Source: Microbacterium flavum (GTDB taxonomy: Bacteria > Actinomycetota > Actinomycetes > Actinomycetales > Microbacteriaceae). From it: 64,000 nt of DNA. The stretch covers positions 1-64,000 of the forward strand of contig NZ_JAFLHG010000004.1 of assembly GCF_018717645.1 (NCBI RefSeq), given 5' to 3'. Under the pieces are notes generated by a model, which saw nothing but the letters and a program-made list of their open reading frames with translations, did not search any database and was not told the DNA's origin. A program made the position numbers and the translations under genes. Positions 26,488 to 37,144 of the stretch are shown piece after piece. How positions within the stretch are numbered: the first letter of the stretch is position 1; each line of letters begins with the position of its first letter.

Positions 26488-29400
26488 TCAGCGGCTCAGC
26501 AGCGCGTGGCTCCGCTCCCCGGGCGCTACACGGGGTGCAGCCGCGTCCCCAGCATCAGCAGTCGAGCCGCCGTTGCTTCTGGCCCCGAGGTACTGGCGCA
26601 CGAGGTCCGCGTGTCGCTGCGATGCTGCCTCGTACTCGGAACGCAGCACACGACGGACTTCCGCAGCCTCGGGGTCCGATTCACCTCGACGTGCTCGACC
26701 ATGCGCGCCCGCCTCATGAGCGGCGGCCCGACTGTCGAGGTTGAGCAGTGTTCGCCGAGCGGTACGCATCCACTCGTTCAGTCGCCGCAGGTCCCCGCCG
26801 ACTGCGTCCAATGACGGCCGCGCCGCCCTCCCGAGCTCACTCCGCGCCGCGCGCACCGAGTCGTCGATGCTGACCTCAGGGACGCCGCGCAGCATGCTGT
26901 CCGCGATCTGCTCCTTCGCCGCGGCATCGGTTCGCGCAATCGCGATCGCCTCGTTGCGCGCACGCCCACGCGTCATGCCGACGTACAAACCCGACGCGTC
27001 GACCCCCGGCCCGACGATCGAGGCATCCGTCGTCTCTCCCTGGATGCCGTGCACGGTCGACGCGTACGCGAGGTGCACGTGCTCGGCCGCGTACTCGTGG
27101 CTCACGACGCGGGTGTCGATCGCATCGTTCACGCTGCGTAGCTCGAGGCCCGCTGATGTGATCCGGTGAACAGTCCACACCGCACGGTTCTCCACGCCCG
27201 TCGCGCGATCGTTGCGGCGGGTCTGAACAACGTCGCCTTCCAAGAGCCGCTGCTCGTTCTGCCCGACCGCGATTCGATCAACGTTCAAGTCGCCGCGATC
27301 GACTCGTCGTTGCTGGATGGCCTCGTTGATGGCATCCGCCTCTTCGTTCGTGCTAGTTACGAGAGCCACGCGCCGTTGACCGCCCGCCCAGCGGAAGTAC
27401 GACTCCACCATCACGTCGCGCGCTTGTACATGGTCGGCTACGCGGTGAATGAGTCCCCGGTCTGCGAGCTCGGTCGCGACGGCGGCCGCAGCATCCTTCG
27501 ACGCAGGCTCCCTCATTCGAAGCGTGAGAGCCGCGTACTCGGGATCGGTGAAGCGGTGAACGGATGTCAGCTCCACCACGGCAGTCGCCCGCCGGGTCAT
27601 CGTGGCCATCGCTCCCGAGTGACCGACCGGGCGCGCTTGCATGTGATCGCCGACCATCGCGATGCCAGCGCCCGACTCCACGGCGATCGCTGCGAGCGCG
27701 TTTGCTGCATTGAGGTCGACCATGCCGGCCTCGTCGACGACCACTCGATCACCTGAGACGAGCCGATATCGCGACGGCCCCGTGTAGGCGACGCCGGTCA
27801 CAGGATCGATCGCTCCAACGGTCAGCCGCGTCCAAGTCTCCGCACCCGCGGCATCGCGTCCCCATCGGAAGCCGTGATCGCCGAGCAACGCGTGCAGGCT
27901 GGAGGCCGAGGTGCCGATCTCGCGACCGGCGACGGATGCCGCCTTCTTGGTGGGAGCGACGACGACCATGCGGCGTCCGCGGTGTGCGAGGGCGGCCTTC
28001 GCGACGCGTAGCATCGTCGTCTTCCCTGCGCCCGCCGGGCCAGTGATGGAGACCAAGCGATCGGTGCCGGCGATTGCCGCAGCAGCCTCGATCTGCCGGG
28101 TCTCGAGTTGAATTCCGTTCTGCAGCACCGCTGCGGCCGCCGTCACGACCTCAGCCTGATCTGCGGGCACGCCACCGATGGCGAGCTCGTCGAAACGAGC
28201 AGCGAGCTCGACCTTCGCCGCTGCGGTGCTCGAGGCCATGTACCCCTTGATATGCGCGGGGCGGTCGATCTCGCCCTCGAGCAGGTCGACTGTCTGCGCG
28301 AGCGCGCGAACGATAACGTCGTCGATGACCTCTTGCAGCAGCTCTCGCGGAGCGACGACGCCGGATGCCGCGACAGCGCGCGTCGCGCTGGCTCTGACAT
28401 CGAACAGACTGAACCGTCCGCCGCAACATGCTGAACGGGCATCCGCTTCGACGACGGCTTGAGCGGCCAGCAGGTCCCGGTCGAGCTTGTCGACCGGCAT
28501 CCTCTCCGCCGACACGGCGTCCCGGTCGCGCAGTATGGCGGGGTCGATCGCCGCGAGTTCGTCAGCGATGAGTTGCTCCCATGCGGCTTCGTCGACGTCG
28601 CCCGGCTTGTTCGGTCGCGCTCTTGCCCAGGAGAGGCGGTCGATGCGATGCAGCTCGTCGGGGCTCGGCTCGAGGCCGGGGTGGTCACCGCGCCAGGAGG
28701 CAAGGAGCACCGCACGGTTCGCCTCAATCTGCGTCGAACGTCGGGAGAGCGGACGCACGGCGTGGGCAAGCTCTGCGATCTCGCCGCCAGCGTCGAGGGT
28801 CAGCCCGTGCCGAGCCAGAGCGTCGAGCCACTGTGGATCGGTGCGCGCCGCGAGCTCCCCCTCGGCGTTGATGACCGTCTGCATCTTCATGGCCACTCGG
28901 GAGTCGACGTTCGACCACTTGCCGTCTTCGCCGAGCACCTTGACGTTGAGCCACAGGTGACGGTGGATGTGCGGGTCGAGCGCGCGCGACCGGCGGTGCT
29001 GCAGCTCGACCACCTCGATGCGATGGAGACGCTCTCGAATGCGACCGCCGGCGCCTCGGCGCGCGTTCAACTCGCGCTGCCAGGTCGTGATGATGAGGTC
29101 ACGGAGCCGATCCTGGAGCGCCTCAAACTCGGTTGCGAGGTCTGCGTTAAGCATGGCCGCGATGCTGTACGACTTCGGGGCGTTGATCGTGCCGTCAAGG
29201 ATGAGGTCAGCGTCAGGCGAGGTCAGATCGCGCCCCCGACGCTCGCCGCTCGCAGGGTCGCGACCGTCGACCCAGCGACGAAGTTGCTGCTCGTTGAGGG
29301 CGTCCGCGTTGACGGCGCCGTCTTCGACGACGAAGCGCGTGACGACACCGCCGCCGGCCTCGCTGTAGGCGGCGAGCGCCTCAGCACCGGCGGTGGATCG

Positions 29401-29499
29401 AAGGTGGGAATCGCAGGATCCCTGGAATGCGTACGCGAGCGCCTGTCGAACCCCCTGCGATCCGACACCACGTTTCCAGCGCTCCAGGCCTCCGCGCAT
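26488..29499 (-). CDS. MobF-family relaxase-helicase (TrwC/TraA-like)
   Basis: The 1003-residue protein starts conjugative transfer by nicking at oriT. The N-terminal TrwC relaxase domain has the HUH cluster DPHIHRHLW (His177, His179, His181) and candidate nucleophile Tyr residues near 23 and 45. The C-terminal RecD-like SF1 helicase has Walker A GPAGAGKTT (about 490), VVDEAGMVD, TSVHRF and the late YASTVHGIQGET motif. The tail (about 900-1003) is charged and helical. It is on the opposite strand from the T4SS operon and may begin on a leaderless mRNA (TAGACT ending 6 bases before the ATG). Confidence 0.92.
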   Translation of the reverse strand: MRGGLERWKRGVGSQGVRQALAYAFQGSCDSHLRSTAGAEALAAYSEAGGGVVTRFVVEDGAVNADALNEQQLRRWVDGRDPASGERRGRDLTSPDADLILDGTINAPKSYSIAAMLNADLATEFEALQDRLRDLIITTWQRELNARRGAGGRIRERLHRIEVVELQHRRSRALDPHIHRHLWLNVKVLGEDGKWSNVDSRVAMKMQTVINAEGELAARTDPQWLDALARHGLTLDAGGEIAELAHAVRPLSRRSTQIEANRAVLLASWRGDHPGLEPSPDELHRIDRLSWARARPNKPGDVDEAAWEQLIADELAAIDPAILRDRDAVSAERMPVDKLDRDLLAAQAVVEADARSACCGGRFSLFDVRASATRAVAASGVVAPRELLQEVIDDVIVRALAQTVDLLEGEIDRPAHIKGYMASSTAAAKVELAARFDELAIGGVPADQAEVVTAAAAVLQNGIQLETRQIEAAAAIAGTDRLVSITGPAGAGKTTMLRVAKAALAHRGRRMVVVAPTKKAASVAGREIGTSASSLHALLGDHGFRWGRDAAGAETWTRLTVGAIDPVTGVAYTGPSRYRLVSGDRVVVDEAGMVDLNAANALAAIAVESGAGIAMVGDHMQARPVGHSGAMATMTRRATAVVELTSVHRFTDPEYAALTLRMREPASKDAAAAVATELADRGLIHRVADHVQARDVMVESYFRWAGGQRRVALVTSTNEEADAINEAIQQRRVDRGDLNVDRIAVGQNEQRLLEGDVVQTRRNDRATGVENRAVWTVHRITSAGLELRSVNDAIDTRVVSHEYAAEHVHLAYASTVHGIQGETTDASIVGPGVDASGLYVGMTRGRARNEAIAIARTDAAAKEQIADSMLRGVPEVSIDDSVRAARSELGRAARPSLDAVGGDLRRLNEWMRTARRTLLNLDSRAAAHEAGAHGRARRGESDPEAAEVRRVLRSEYEAASQRHADLVRQYLGARSNGGSTADAGDAAAPRVAPGERSHALLSR

Positions 29500-29642
29500 G
29501 GGGCGAGTCTAGCCGCAATATGTATAACTCGATACTAGTTCCACAGAAAGTGCCTGCGTGCATCGCCTCTTGTTGAGTTCATCGTCTCTCGTCGAGTTCG
29601 GTGCACGCCCGTGAGTCTTGACGCCTACGCCAGGCGGGCATC

Positions 29643-30704
29643 CTAATTCTCACGCTTCGCTTTGTACTCCGCCCAGATCTGATCAGCACCTTTGTCTTCG
29701 ACAAGCCTTTGGATGCGATCGATCGCCTTCTGCGAGTAGCGCTGGTATCGCGCTTTCCCGACCGCTACCTCCTTGTAGCAGTCCGGATCAGCCTTGAGAC
29801 CCGCTACAGCTACTGCTGCGGTCGTCTTCGAGCGATTCAGGCCGACCTTCTTCGAGAGGTCAGCGTGACCAAGATTGTAGAAACCCAGGAGGTCGACCTT
29901 GTGCACAGCGACCACCGATGAGCCCGCCGTCCCCTCGGGCACGAGAGTTACCGGCACCCCCTCCTTCTTGGTGATCCGCAGCCCCATCTGTGGCCCGCTA
30001 CCATCCGTGCTGAAGTTGATGGAGCCGATACCGGGGAAGATATCAGCGAAGGTCTCACCTGCGACAAGACGTTGGCCAAGCCGCTGAAGTTCGGCATCTC
30101 CCGGCTGCAAAGGATCGCCCCGCAATGCGCCGTCTACAATCGCGATACCCCTCAACTTCGCTGCGGCTTCAGCGCGTCTACGACGTCCTGGAGCCAACAA
30201 CTCACGAACGACCTCGACTTCCGACGAGAACATCTCCAGAGGATCGGTCAGCACCACCGTCGAAACAGGGAGAACGCGCTGAGGTAGCACTGCGCCCAGG
30301 TCCTCCAAGAAGACATCTCTCAGGATGTCGCGGAACAAAGTGACCCCCGACTGGGCATGGAAGTAGAGCTGGCTTTCGGAAAGCTCAACGAGGTGGTGCT
30401 GGGCGGCATCCCGGAGTCCGTTGATCGTCTGAAGTACCAGCGCCTGCTCGTCGGTAATGAAGTTGAGTTCCGAGAGCGCCTTACGGACGCATCGGTCGAA
30501 ACCGATGGTGTTCTTCTCCCTCGGCTCCCGAATCTTGCCGCCCTTCGCGAGAATCGCCGCCTTGAGCAGCATCTCGAACGAATGATCGGCGAAGATGAGG
30601 ACCGCCTCCGGTCGACCGACATCCGTCACTCGGTTGAAGTGGTCGATCGATAGGAGCAGCGAGTTCACTGCCTTCTCCTTCAGGAGTCGCGCTTCCTTGA
30701 TCAT
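29643..30704 (-). CDS. DUF3644 protein with HEPN-like RX4H motif
   Basis: The 353-residue protein has an N-terminal DUF3644 domain: ARLLKEKAVNSLLLSIDHFN, FADHSFEMLLKAAIL, then LRDAAQHHLVELSE (Arg98, His103, His104). The R-x4-H pattern in an all-helical setting is that of HEPN RNases. The C-terminal third (about 270-350) looks like a DNA-binding helical domain with DLSKKVGLNRSKTTAAVAVAGL. It is the last gene of the five-gene operon; its ATG overlaps the methylase stop (TGATG). It may be the effector or a specificity partner of that system. Confidence 0.72.
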   Translation of the reverse strand: MIKEARLLKEKAVNSLLLSIDHFNRVTDVGRPEAVLIFADHSFEMLLKAAILAKGGKIREPREKNTIGFDRCVRKALSELNFITDEQALVLQTINGLRDAAQHHLVELSESQLYFHAQSGVTLFRDILRDVFLEDLGAVLPQRVLPVSTVVLTDPLEMFSSEVEVVRELLAPGRRRRAEAAAKLRGIAIVDGALRGDPLQPGDAELQRLGQRLVAGETFADIFPGIGSINFSTDGSGPQMGLRITKKEGVPVTLVPEGTAGSSVVAVHKVDLLGFYNLGHADLSKKVGLNRSKTTAAVAVAGLKADPDCYKEVAVGKARYQRYSQKAIDRIQRLVEDKGADQIWAEYKAKREN

Positions 30705-33700
30705 CAGCTCAGATCCTCGGCGGTGAAGAGCGGGCCGTCGAGGACGCGGGAGAGCAATTCAGCCGCGCGCGGGGTGAGGTCCACGGTGTGCTGGAGGATG
30801 CTGACGACAAGAAGCAGCTCGTCGGTGAAGGTCCACTCGTCGTAGGTGATCGCATCGAGCGGGCTGGAGGTTCGGCCCTGCCGTTTAGCCATCCGATAGC
30901 CGAGCCACTTCTGCAGTGGCTTCATGCCGGAAACCTCGAAGTTCCAGACCGCCGGTGAGACCGGGGCGATGGCCCCGTTGCCGACGGTGAGGGTCTGCGA
31001 TGCGGTGTCGTAGCCAAAGTGTTCCGGTTTGCCGGTGATCTTCGCGACCTCGGCGGCAGGCCCGAGCGGGATCGGACTGTCTGTGTAACGCTCGCCCCAG
31101 GTGTGCCAGGCGAGCAGTTCCTTACCGAGCGTCGCGACCGCGCCGAATAGGGCACGATCCTTCGTAATCGGCAGGTGCACTGGGCCGGCGGCGACCGCAA
31201 GCTCCTCGGCGAAACGCTCACTGAACGCGGCGGTGCCGCCAATCCCGTAGAGGTACTGCAGCACCTCGTCCGGGCCGATCCCCTCGCCGACGACCCCAGC
31301 AAGGCCGTCAAGCAAGGAAGGTGCAAGGTTGGGGTCTACAGGTGCAGCGCCAATCCATAGGGGGAAGACATCCTTGCCACCGTACGCCCCCCGGAAGGCT
31401 GCCATGTCCGGAACATAAGGAGACGCCACTAGCACCGGGCCGTAACCGAGAGGTGTGGTTGCAGCGAGAGAGGTTAGGAACACCTGGCCTTCGCTAAGAC
31501 TGGCCCAGAGGTCCCCGCGCGCGTAGTCGAGCAGGCGGGCATCCGCGAGGATGCGCTGTCGGTCGAAACTGCGGTAACCGTAGTACTGAATAGGCTCGTG
31601 CTGTGCTGAGCCTGACAGTTTTGCAAGGGCAACCAGTCGCTCTGGGGGCGACTGGAGCGCGATCGGGGTGCTTTCCAGCGTTCGGTCACGAGTAACCTTG
31701 AAAGCTCGTGAGCGCTCGGCCGACGCTAGGAGCGCCGCCCACCGTCGTCCGAGCGTCGGCGAGTCGACAGCTATTGGCCACGAACGCTTGGCTTGTGCAC
31801 CACTAACCGAGTATGGAAAAAGGTCCTCCAGGCTCGGCCAGTCGGCGTAAGCGCCGCTCGCCGCAGGTGCGAGCGAGTCGAGATGCTTGCCCGGCACCTC
31901 GATAAAGTCGACGTCGGCGAAGTCACGCTCCAGCCAGTCAAACTTGTCGGCTCGACTGCCGCTGACCCGCACGTAGTGCACCCGGCAGTTTCGGCTCTTC
32001 GAGCTGTTGCGCGCACCGGTGGACCGCACCCCGATGCCGATCGCGACCGGTGTGAGGATGTCGAAGACGTTCTCCTCCGTGTTCGCCCCGCGTCCCTCGC
32101 CGCCGAGGTCAATCACGTAGAAGTCGTCGAACACATCGCGAAGATGCGCACGGAGCCCGCTCATCGACTTACCGCTGAGGTAAGACGCTGCGGTGATCAT
32201 CGCAACAATGCCCGGACCATCGCCGAGGTTCTGCGTCGCCTTCCAGGTCGCCCATCGCCAGAAATAGACATAGTCGTTGTAGAGATTCTTGATGTGAACG
32301 CCCAGCCCAGCGTCGCTCATCGGCTTCGTCAGATCGTTGATGAGAGGCTCGATACCAGGAACTCCATGCCGCACCACGCCACCGCCGCGCTTCTCCCCAG
32401 CCGCCGCACCCTGTTCTCGGTTGTACGGCGGGTTGCCAATGACAACTGTGAATCGCTCGGTCATCTTGATGTCGTCAGCAGCTTGCGCCTCGACCGCAAT
32501 CGGATCCTCGTCGAAGTCCCAGCTTCCTTGTGTAGCGGGATACGACAAGGTGTCTGAAAGCAGAATCGTCGGCTCGATGTCGTCGATCCCCGCGGCATGA
32601 CCCTCTACGGCGAACTTCAGGTGCGCAATCGCATATGGAGCAAGCATTAGCTCGAAGGCGTGCATTGAGGGAGCAACGTGCTGTTCGAAGTGCTTGGACC
32701 AACCTCTGTCACTGCCATTCGCCGCAACGAAGGACTCCCGTGCAACGCGGATCCACTCCATGAGGTAGGTGCCCGTACCGGTCGCCGGATCGACCATCGA
32801 GACGAACGCTCGGTCCGGCACCGTGTCGTCAGGGAGAACGATCCCGAGGTTGCGACATACCGCTGACCATGTCGACGGATCGGCAATACCGAGCGGGAGC
32901 CGGAAGGTGGTCTTGAGGATGTGGTCGACGGCACGCGTCATGAACTGCACGACGGGCAACGGTGTATAGAAAGCGCCCGCATCCATCCGCTGGCGATTGT
33001 CGTACTGCTGAAGAAACTGCTCGTAAAGGAAGACGACCGGGTCCATCTTCCGATCCTTCGAGCCGAAATCGGCGAGGAGCTCCTCGATATCGGTTTTCGC
33101 GAGTTCACCTGCCAGCTCCCCGAGGCCGAGCTCGTCGACGTCGAGCTCGCCTGCGGTCTGCTCGCGGAACCGGGCGTAGATCGAGTCGAGCAGCTCGTTA
33201 GAGAAGCGGATGCCTAGCAGGGGTCGATCTCCGGCGAACAGCTCCGGGTGCGTCACTCGTGCCGATAGCAAGCCGTACACCATCGTCTGGGCATAGACAT
33301 CGGCAAACTTCTTATGATCGAGATCCGGGAGTAGGCGCTCCTGAAACTCACCCAGGAGCGTGCGCATCGGGCCGCCCTGGGTTTCAACATCCAGCAGGTC
33401 GAGCACTTCTTCCCGCAGCTCGCGCGCGACCTCAGCCATCCGTGCCGCAAGCGATGCGGCCGACCGGATTGCGCCCCGGTAAGCCCCGAAGCCTGCAGTT
33501 CTCGACAGGCCGGTCGTGAGTGCCGGCCCGCGGTCGCCCCAGACGAGCTCCGGTACGCCGCGCTCGGCGATCAGCTCCAGTCGCGCCGGCGTCGATCCGG
33601 TCGACCAGGACAGGGAGCGCAGCACCCGGCGGCCATCCTCACGGCCGACACCGATCGCATGGATCGAGTTGTCCTGCGGCGAGATGGCGAACACAAGAAC

Positions 33701-34045
33701 ACGGTCCTCCTCCCACGCCGGTCGCCGACCGCTTCGGGTCTTACCGCCCGACGTCTTCAGGAAGCGCTCGATGATGCGACGAACGGCCGCGACCGGGAGG
33801 CGCTTGCCATCGAACTGTAAGACCAGGATGCCGACCTGTTGATCGGTGACGATGTTCAACTGATGGATGCGGATGGGCCCGACCTTCTCCGGGTCGAGGT
33901 CAAGCTCCGCCGGACTCCAGTCGATAGGCAGGTCGTCCCACTCCAATCCGCTCGGAATCGGCCACTTCAGACCGTAGATCAACAAGTCGGTGAAGGCTTG
34001 CAGCGAAGAACCGGCCTTCTTCAGGTACTCAGTGATTGTCGACAT
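30704..34045 (-). CDS. Type ISP-like N6-adenine DNA methylase/specificity subunit
   Basis: The protein has 1113 residues. A helical coupler-like N-terminus (about 190-350) precedes an N6-adenine methyltransferase domain. Its SAM motif I is MVDPATGTGTYLMEW (419-425 core), its catalytic motif IV VVIGNPPYNRE (538-541), and FYTPLPVVQFMTRAV is motif X. The C-terminal half (about 700-1113) resembles the target-recognition part of type ISP enzymes such as LlaGI. Single-chain ISP enzymes also carry an Mrr nuclease and a helicase; both are absent here and appear to be supplied by the upstream PLD-SNF2 gene. The start at 34045 overlaps that gene's stop by one base. Confidence 0.8.
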   Translation of the reverse strand: MSTITEYLKKAGSSLQAFTDLLIYGLKWPIPSGLEWDDLPIDWSPAELDLDPEKVGPIRIHQLNIVTDQQVGILVLQFDGKRLPVAAVRRIIERFLKTSGGKTRSGRRPAWEEDRVLVFAISPQDNSIHAIGVGREDGRRVLRSLSWSTGSTPARLELIAERGVPELVWGDRGPALTTGLSRTAGFGAYRGAIRSAASLAARMAEVARELREEVLDLLDVETQGGPMRTLLGEFQERLLPDLDHKKFADVYAQTMVYGLLSARVTHPELFAGDRPLLGIRFSNELLDSIYARFREQTAGELDVDELGLGELAGELAKTDIEELLADFGSKDRKMDPVVFLYEQFLQQYDNRQRMDAGAFYTPLPVVQFMTRAVDHILKTTFRLPLGIADPSTWSAVCRNLGIVLPDDTVPDRAFVSMVDPATGTGTYLMEWIRVARESFVAANGSDRGWSKHFEQHVAPSMHAFELMLAPYAIAHLKFAVEGHAAGIDDIEPTILLSDTLSYPATQGSWDFDEDPIAVEAQAADDIKMTERFTVVIGNPPYNREQGAAAGEKRGGGVVRHGVPGIEPLINDLTKPMSDAGLGVHIKNLYNDYVYFWRWATWKATQNLGDGPGIVAMITAASYLSGKSMSGLRAHLRDVFDDFYVIDLGGEGRGANTEENVFDILTPVAIGIGVRSTGARNSSKSRNCRVHYVRVSGSRADKFDWLERDFADVDFIEVPGKHLDSLAPAASGAYADWPSLEDLFPYSVSGAQAKRSWPIAVDSPTLGRRWAALLASAERSRAFKVTRDRTLESTPIALQSPPERLVALAKLSGSAQHEPIQYYGYRSFDRQRILADARLLDYARGDLWASLSEGQVFLTSLAATTPLGYGPVLVASPYVPDMAAFRGAYGGKDVFPLWIGAAPVDPNLAPSLLDGLAGVVGEGIGPDEVLQYLYGIGGTAAFSERFAEELAVAAGPVHLPITKDRALFGAVATLGKELLAWHTWGERYTDSPIPLGPAAEVAKITGKPEHFGYDTASQTLTVGNGAIAPVSPAVWNFEVSGMKPLQKWLGYRMAKRQGRTSSPLDAITYDEWTFTDELLLVVSILQHTVDLTPRAAELLSRVLDGPLFTAEDLS

Positions 34046-37000
34046 CAGCGAAGCTCCATCCAGGCCACGGTTCGCGGTGCGGGTGCGTCGAGCGGGAGCT
34101 GCACGTCCTTGCGGTACCGCTTCGCCTGCTCGCGCTCTGCGGCGCGCAATGCCTGAGCGACCGCCGCAGTGGGGCCAACCAATGCGATCGTGGCATCGCT
34201 GCGAATCAGATCGGCGATCTCTGTGACGCCTTCGGTCTGCTCTCCGTCGCGATCCAGCACCCACACCACCTGGGGTCGGTCGAGCGTCCAGTAGCCGGGA
34301 CCGTCCTCGGTCTTCACATGCGTCGGCACCTCGCGGCAGGCAAAGACGCCCTTCTCGGAGCAGGACTTGCCGGTGCCTATACCGCGCGGCAAAGCCTCGA
34401 TCCGATCGGCGAGACCCGGGTCGGCGGCGATGAGCTCCTGGTACTCGAGACGAAGCTGCTCCAGCGGGCTCAGCTCCCCCTCATACTCGTCCTTGAAGGC
34501 CTGCAGCACCTTCACGTCGTCGAGCATGTCATCGGCGTGCAGAAGCTTCCCGCCCGGGATGCCCAGCGTCTTCGAGATGAGGAGGATCTTGCCCTCGACC
34601 CGGCCATGCAGAGCAAGCAACCGTTCTATGTCATCCGGAGGGAGGAAGTTCCGGATGCGGATCTCCTTCCGCTCATTGACCCGCGCCTCCACCCTGCCAG
34701 TAATCTCGTCCTCCTGAACCTGGCTGCGGCGACGGTCGACACGGCCGATGCGTTGGATGAGCCGAACCGGATTCCAATGCAGGTCGTAGTTGACCAACAG
34801 TGTGCCGTCCTGGAGGTTCACGCCCTCAGCGAGCACGTCAGTTGTGATGAGGACGCGCAGCGGCGCCTGCTTCGCCCGGTCGGCGGGCGAAACCCGGTTG
34901 TAGACCGGGGCGAAGCGCTCAATCATCGCCACCCGGTCGGCGGTGCGTGAGCCGTCCAGTCGATCGACATCCGCGATACCGTCAGCAACAAGACGCTCAT
35001 GCAGGTACCGCGCTGTGTCGGCGAATTCGGTGAAGATGAGCACCTTCTGCTCGCGGAACAGCGGGTCGAAAACAGGCTCGGCACCGAGGGGTTGAGCAGG
35101 GTCGATCAGAGTGCGGAGGTGATCATACTTGTCGTCACCACCTTCGGCCACGAGAGACAGCTCAAGGAAGATGCGGAGCTGGTCGAGATCGTCGAACGCG
35201 GAGTTCCGCATCTCATCGAGCTTGTACTCGGCGGGATCGAGTGCCAGCTCCAGCTCGTCCAACTCCTCCGCAGTCAGATCGCTCACGTCGACGATGTCGG
35301 CGAACTCCCGAGTGGGTCGGAACTGGTCGTGCACCCGTTTGCGCAGATCCCCGTAGGTGCCCATCCACGTCTGCAGGCGCTCCTCGGCAGCCTCGTCGCC
35401 AGCACTGTTCATCGACAGCCAGTCGAGCACCTTCGTCGTCAGGTCCAGGCAGGAACCAGCGAAGGCCGCGATACTGCTCTCAAACCGCTTCAGGAAGATC
35501 GTGCGGATCAGCGCCACAACCTGCTGCTGCCTATTCTGGGCGCGGGTATCCACGTCCGGGTCCCTGGAGAAGGCCAAGGGGTAGTACATTGGCAGCGCGA
35601 AGAGCGGGGCGCTGCGCTGGAAGGCGGACTCAATCTCGTCCATGAGTCGCCCATAGTGCCCGCTCAGGCTGTACGACACGACCTCTGGCCTCTGTTGTTC
35701 CGGGAAAAGCACATCCGGGCCACCTGCCGCCTTCGAACTCTCTTTCGCGTACTTGCGGGTGTTCTGCCACACGATCGCCTGGAGTAGCTTGTCCTGCCGC
35801 AGTAGATCATCGAAGTCAGTGAGGTCTACTGGTGCCCCACTGATCGCGGCCTCAAATCGAGCCCTGAAGAAGGCGCGCTCCACCCCGGACAAGTAGGCGG
35901 TGAGACCGCTGATGCCGAGCGATGCGAAGTAACCTTCCTGCATCCCGGTGAACAGCTCGGTCTGGTGAGCAAAGTCGAGCAACGAGTTGTTGATCGGCGT
36001 CGCCGTGAGCAGGAATACGGTCTTGCCCTCGCACAGTTCCTGTACTTTCCACCAGCGCGAGTCCGTGGGACCGTGGTTGCGGAAGTTGTGCGCCTCGTCA
36101 ATGATCACCACGTCAACGCGATCCTTCAGGCGTTCGACTCGCTCGGCGGCATCCTTGCGCTGGAAATCCGTGTGCGCCATGATCCGAACATTCGTGAACT
36201 CGCCATCGAGGGACGGCAGCCGCTCTTGCAGCTCTTTGCGCCAGACAGCGTCCTCGGCAGTCTTCGTCGCCAGGATAAGCACGTTTTGGTGCTTGCGAAC
36301 CGCGTAATACTCGGTGAGCATCAGGCCAACGAAGGTCTTGCCGAGCCCGACACCATCGGTGAGGAAGCCGCCCTTCCAGGCCTGCGCCATCGATAGCAGA
36401 CCATGAAACGCCTCCTGCTGGTAGGGCGCGAGGGTCGGATAGATCTTCGACTCGCTGGTCTCCCATTCCCGATCCGGCGTATCCACCGACTGCGTGAGTG
36501 TCTGCAGTGACTTCATCCAGACCTCGAACGGCGTGAACTCCCGAACGTTGTGATCGAGCACCTTGAGCAACTCGGCCTCAACCGGAATCGAGTCCTCCCA
36601 GTGCTGGTCGTACCAGGTCTGCAGTTCGCGGACCTCTACGCCACCAAAGCGCACATTCAGCTCGACGTTCTGTGTCAGGCCCGGCTTCGTGAAGTTCGAG
36701 CTGCCGACCAACGCCGCCGAGCCGACGACGGACAGGCGACCGTGGGTGATATACGCCTTCGCGTGGAACTTCTTCTCCCGATAGGTGCGGATTTCGATCT
36801 TCCCATCTCGGATCGCCTGGACGACCGCCGGGGCGCCAGTCAGCAGCGGGTCGCCATCGGCACGCTCGACCTCGATCGAGCGGTCGAGCGCGGCGGCGAT
36901 CGCATCGGCCGTCTGACGACTGGTCTCGCCGCCGATCAGCAGCCGTATCTTGTCGACCTTCTGCCACTCCCCGTCGAGCGCGAGGAACGCGCCCAGCTCG

Positions 37001-37122
37001 AAGTGACCGGTGGCGATGTCGATCGACTCGCTGATCTGGCACCACTCACGTACGTAGTCCAGTGCCTTCCAGTGCTCGTCGGAGTTGTCGACGATCAGGT
37101 CGCTCAGGGTGGGGGTAGTCAT
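34045..37122 (-). CDS. PLD-nuclease/SNF2 helicase of defence operon
   Basis: The protein has 1025 residues. An N-terminal phospholipase D-like domain has one HKD motif (FHAKAY, His120-Lys122, then GSSNFT), suggesting a nuclease. It is joined to a superfamily 2 SNF2/HepA-type motor: Walker A DGVGLGKTF (about 256-263), DEAHNFRN (about 343), TATPINNS, and the C-terminal lobe VLAEGVNLQDG and QRIGRVDRR. With one HKD it probably works as a dimer. In the operon it most likely couples ATP-driven translocation to DNA cleavage. It is translationally coupled to the methylase. Confidence 0.85.
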   Translation of the reverse strand: MTTPTLSDLIVDNSDEHWKALDYVREWCQISESIDIATGHFELGAFLALDGEWQKVDKIRLLIGGETSRQTADAIAAALDRSIEVERADGDPLLTGAPAVVQAIRDGKIEIRTYREKKFHAKAYITHGRLSVVGSAALVGSSNFTKPGLTQNVELNVRFGGVEVRELQTWYDQHWEDSIPVEAELLKVLDHNVREFTPFEVWMKSLQTLTQSVDTPDREWETSESKIYPTLAPYQQEAFHGLLSMAQAWKGGFLTDGVGLGKTFVGLMLTEYYAVRKHQNVLILATKTAEDAVWRKELQERLPSLDGEFTNVRIMAHTDFQRKDAAERVERLKDRVDVVIIDEAHNFRNHGPTDSRWWKVQELCEGKTVFLLTATPINNSLLDFAHQTELFTGMQEGYFASLGISGLTAYLSGVERAFFRARFEAAISGAPVDLTDFDDLLRQDKLLQAIVWQNTRKYAKESSKAAGGPDVLFPEQQRPEVVSYSLSGHYGRLMDEIESAFQRSAPLFALPMYYPLAFSRDPDVDTRAQNRQQQVVALIRTIFLKRFESSIAAFAGSCLDLTTKVLDWLSMNSAGDEAAEERLQTWMGTYGDLRKRVHDQFRPTREFADIVDVSDLTAEELDELELALDPAEYKLDEMRNSAFDDLDQLRIFLELSLVAEGGDDKYDHLRTLIDPAQPLGAEPVFDPLFREQKVLIFTEFADTARYLHERLVADGIADVDRLDGSRTADRVAMIERFAPVYNRVSPADRAKQAPLRVLITTDVLAEGVNLQDGTLLVNYDLHWNPVRLIQRIGRVDRRRSQVQEDEITGRVEARVNERKEIRIRNFLPPDDIERLLALHGRVEGKILLISKTLGIPGGKLLHADDMLDDVKVLQAFKDEYEGELSPLEQLRLEYQELIAADPGLADRIEALPRGIGTGKSCSEKGVFACREVPTHVKTEDGPGYWTLDRPQVVWVLDRDGEQTEGVTEIADLIRSDATIALVGPTAAVAQALRAAEREQAKRYRKDVQLPLDAPAPRTVAWMELR

Positions 37123-37144
37123 TTGCCCGATCTCTTCTCCACGT

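Noticed and set aside
28459..29538. 359-codon plus-strand frame
   Set aside because: Antisense to the relaxase gene; composition is that of a shadow frame.
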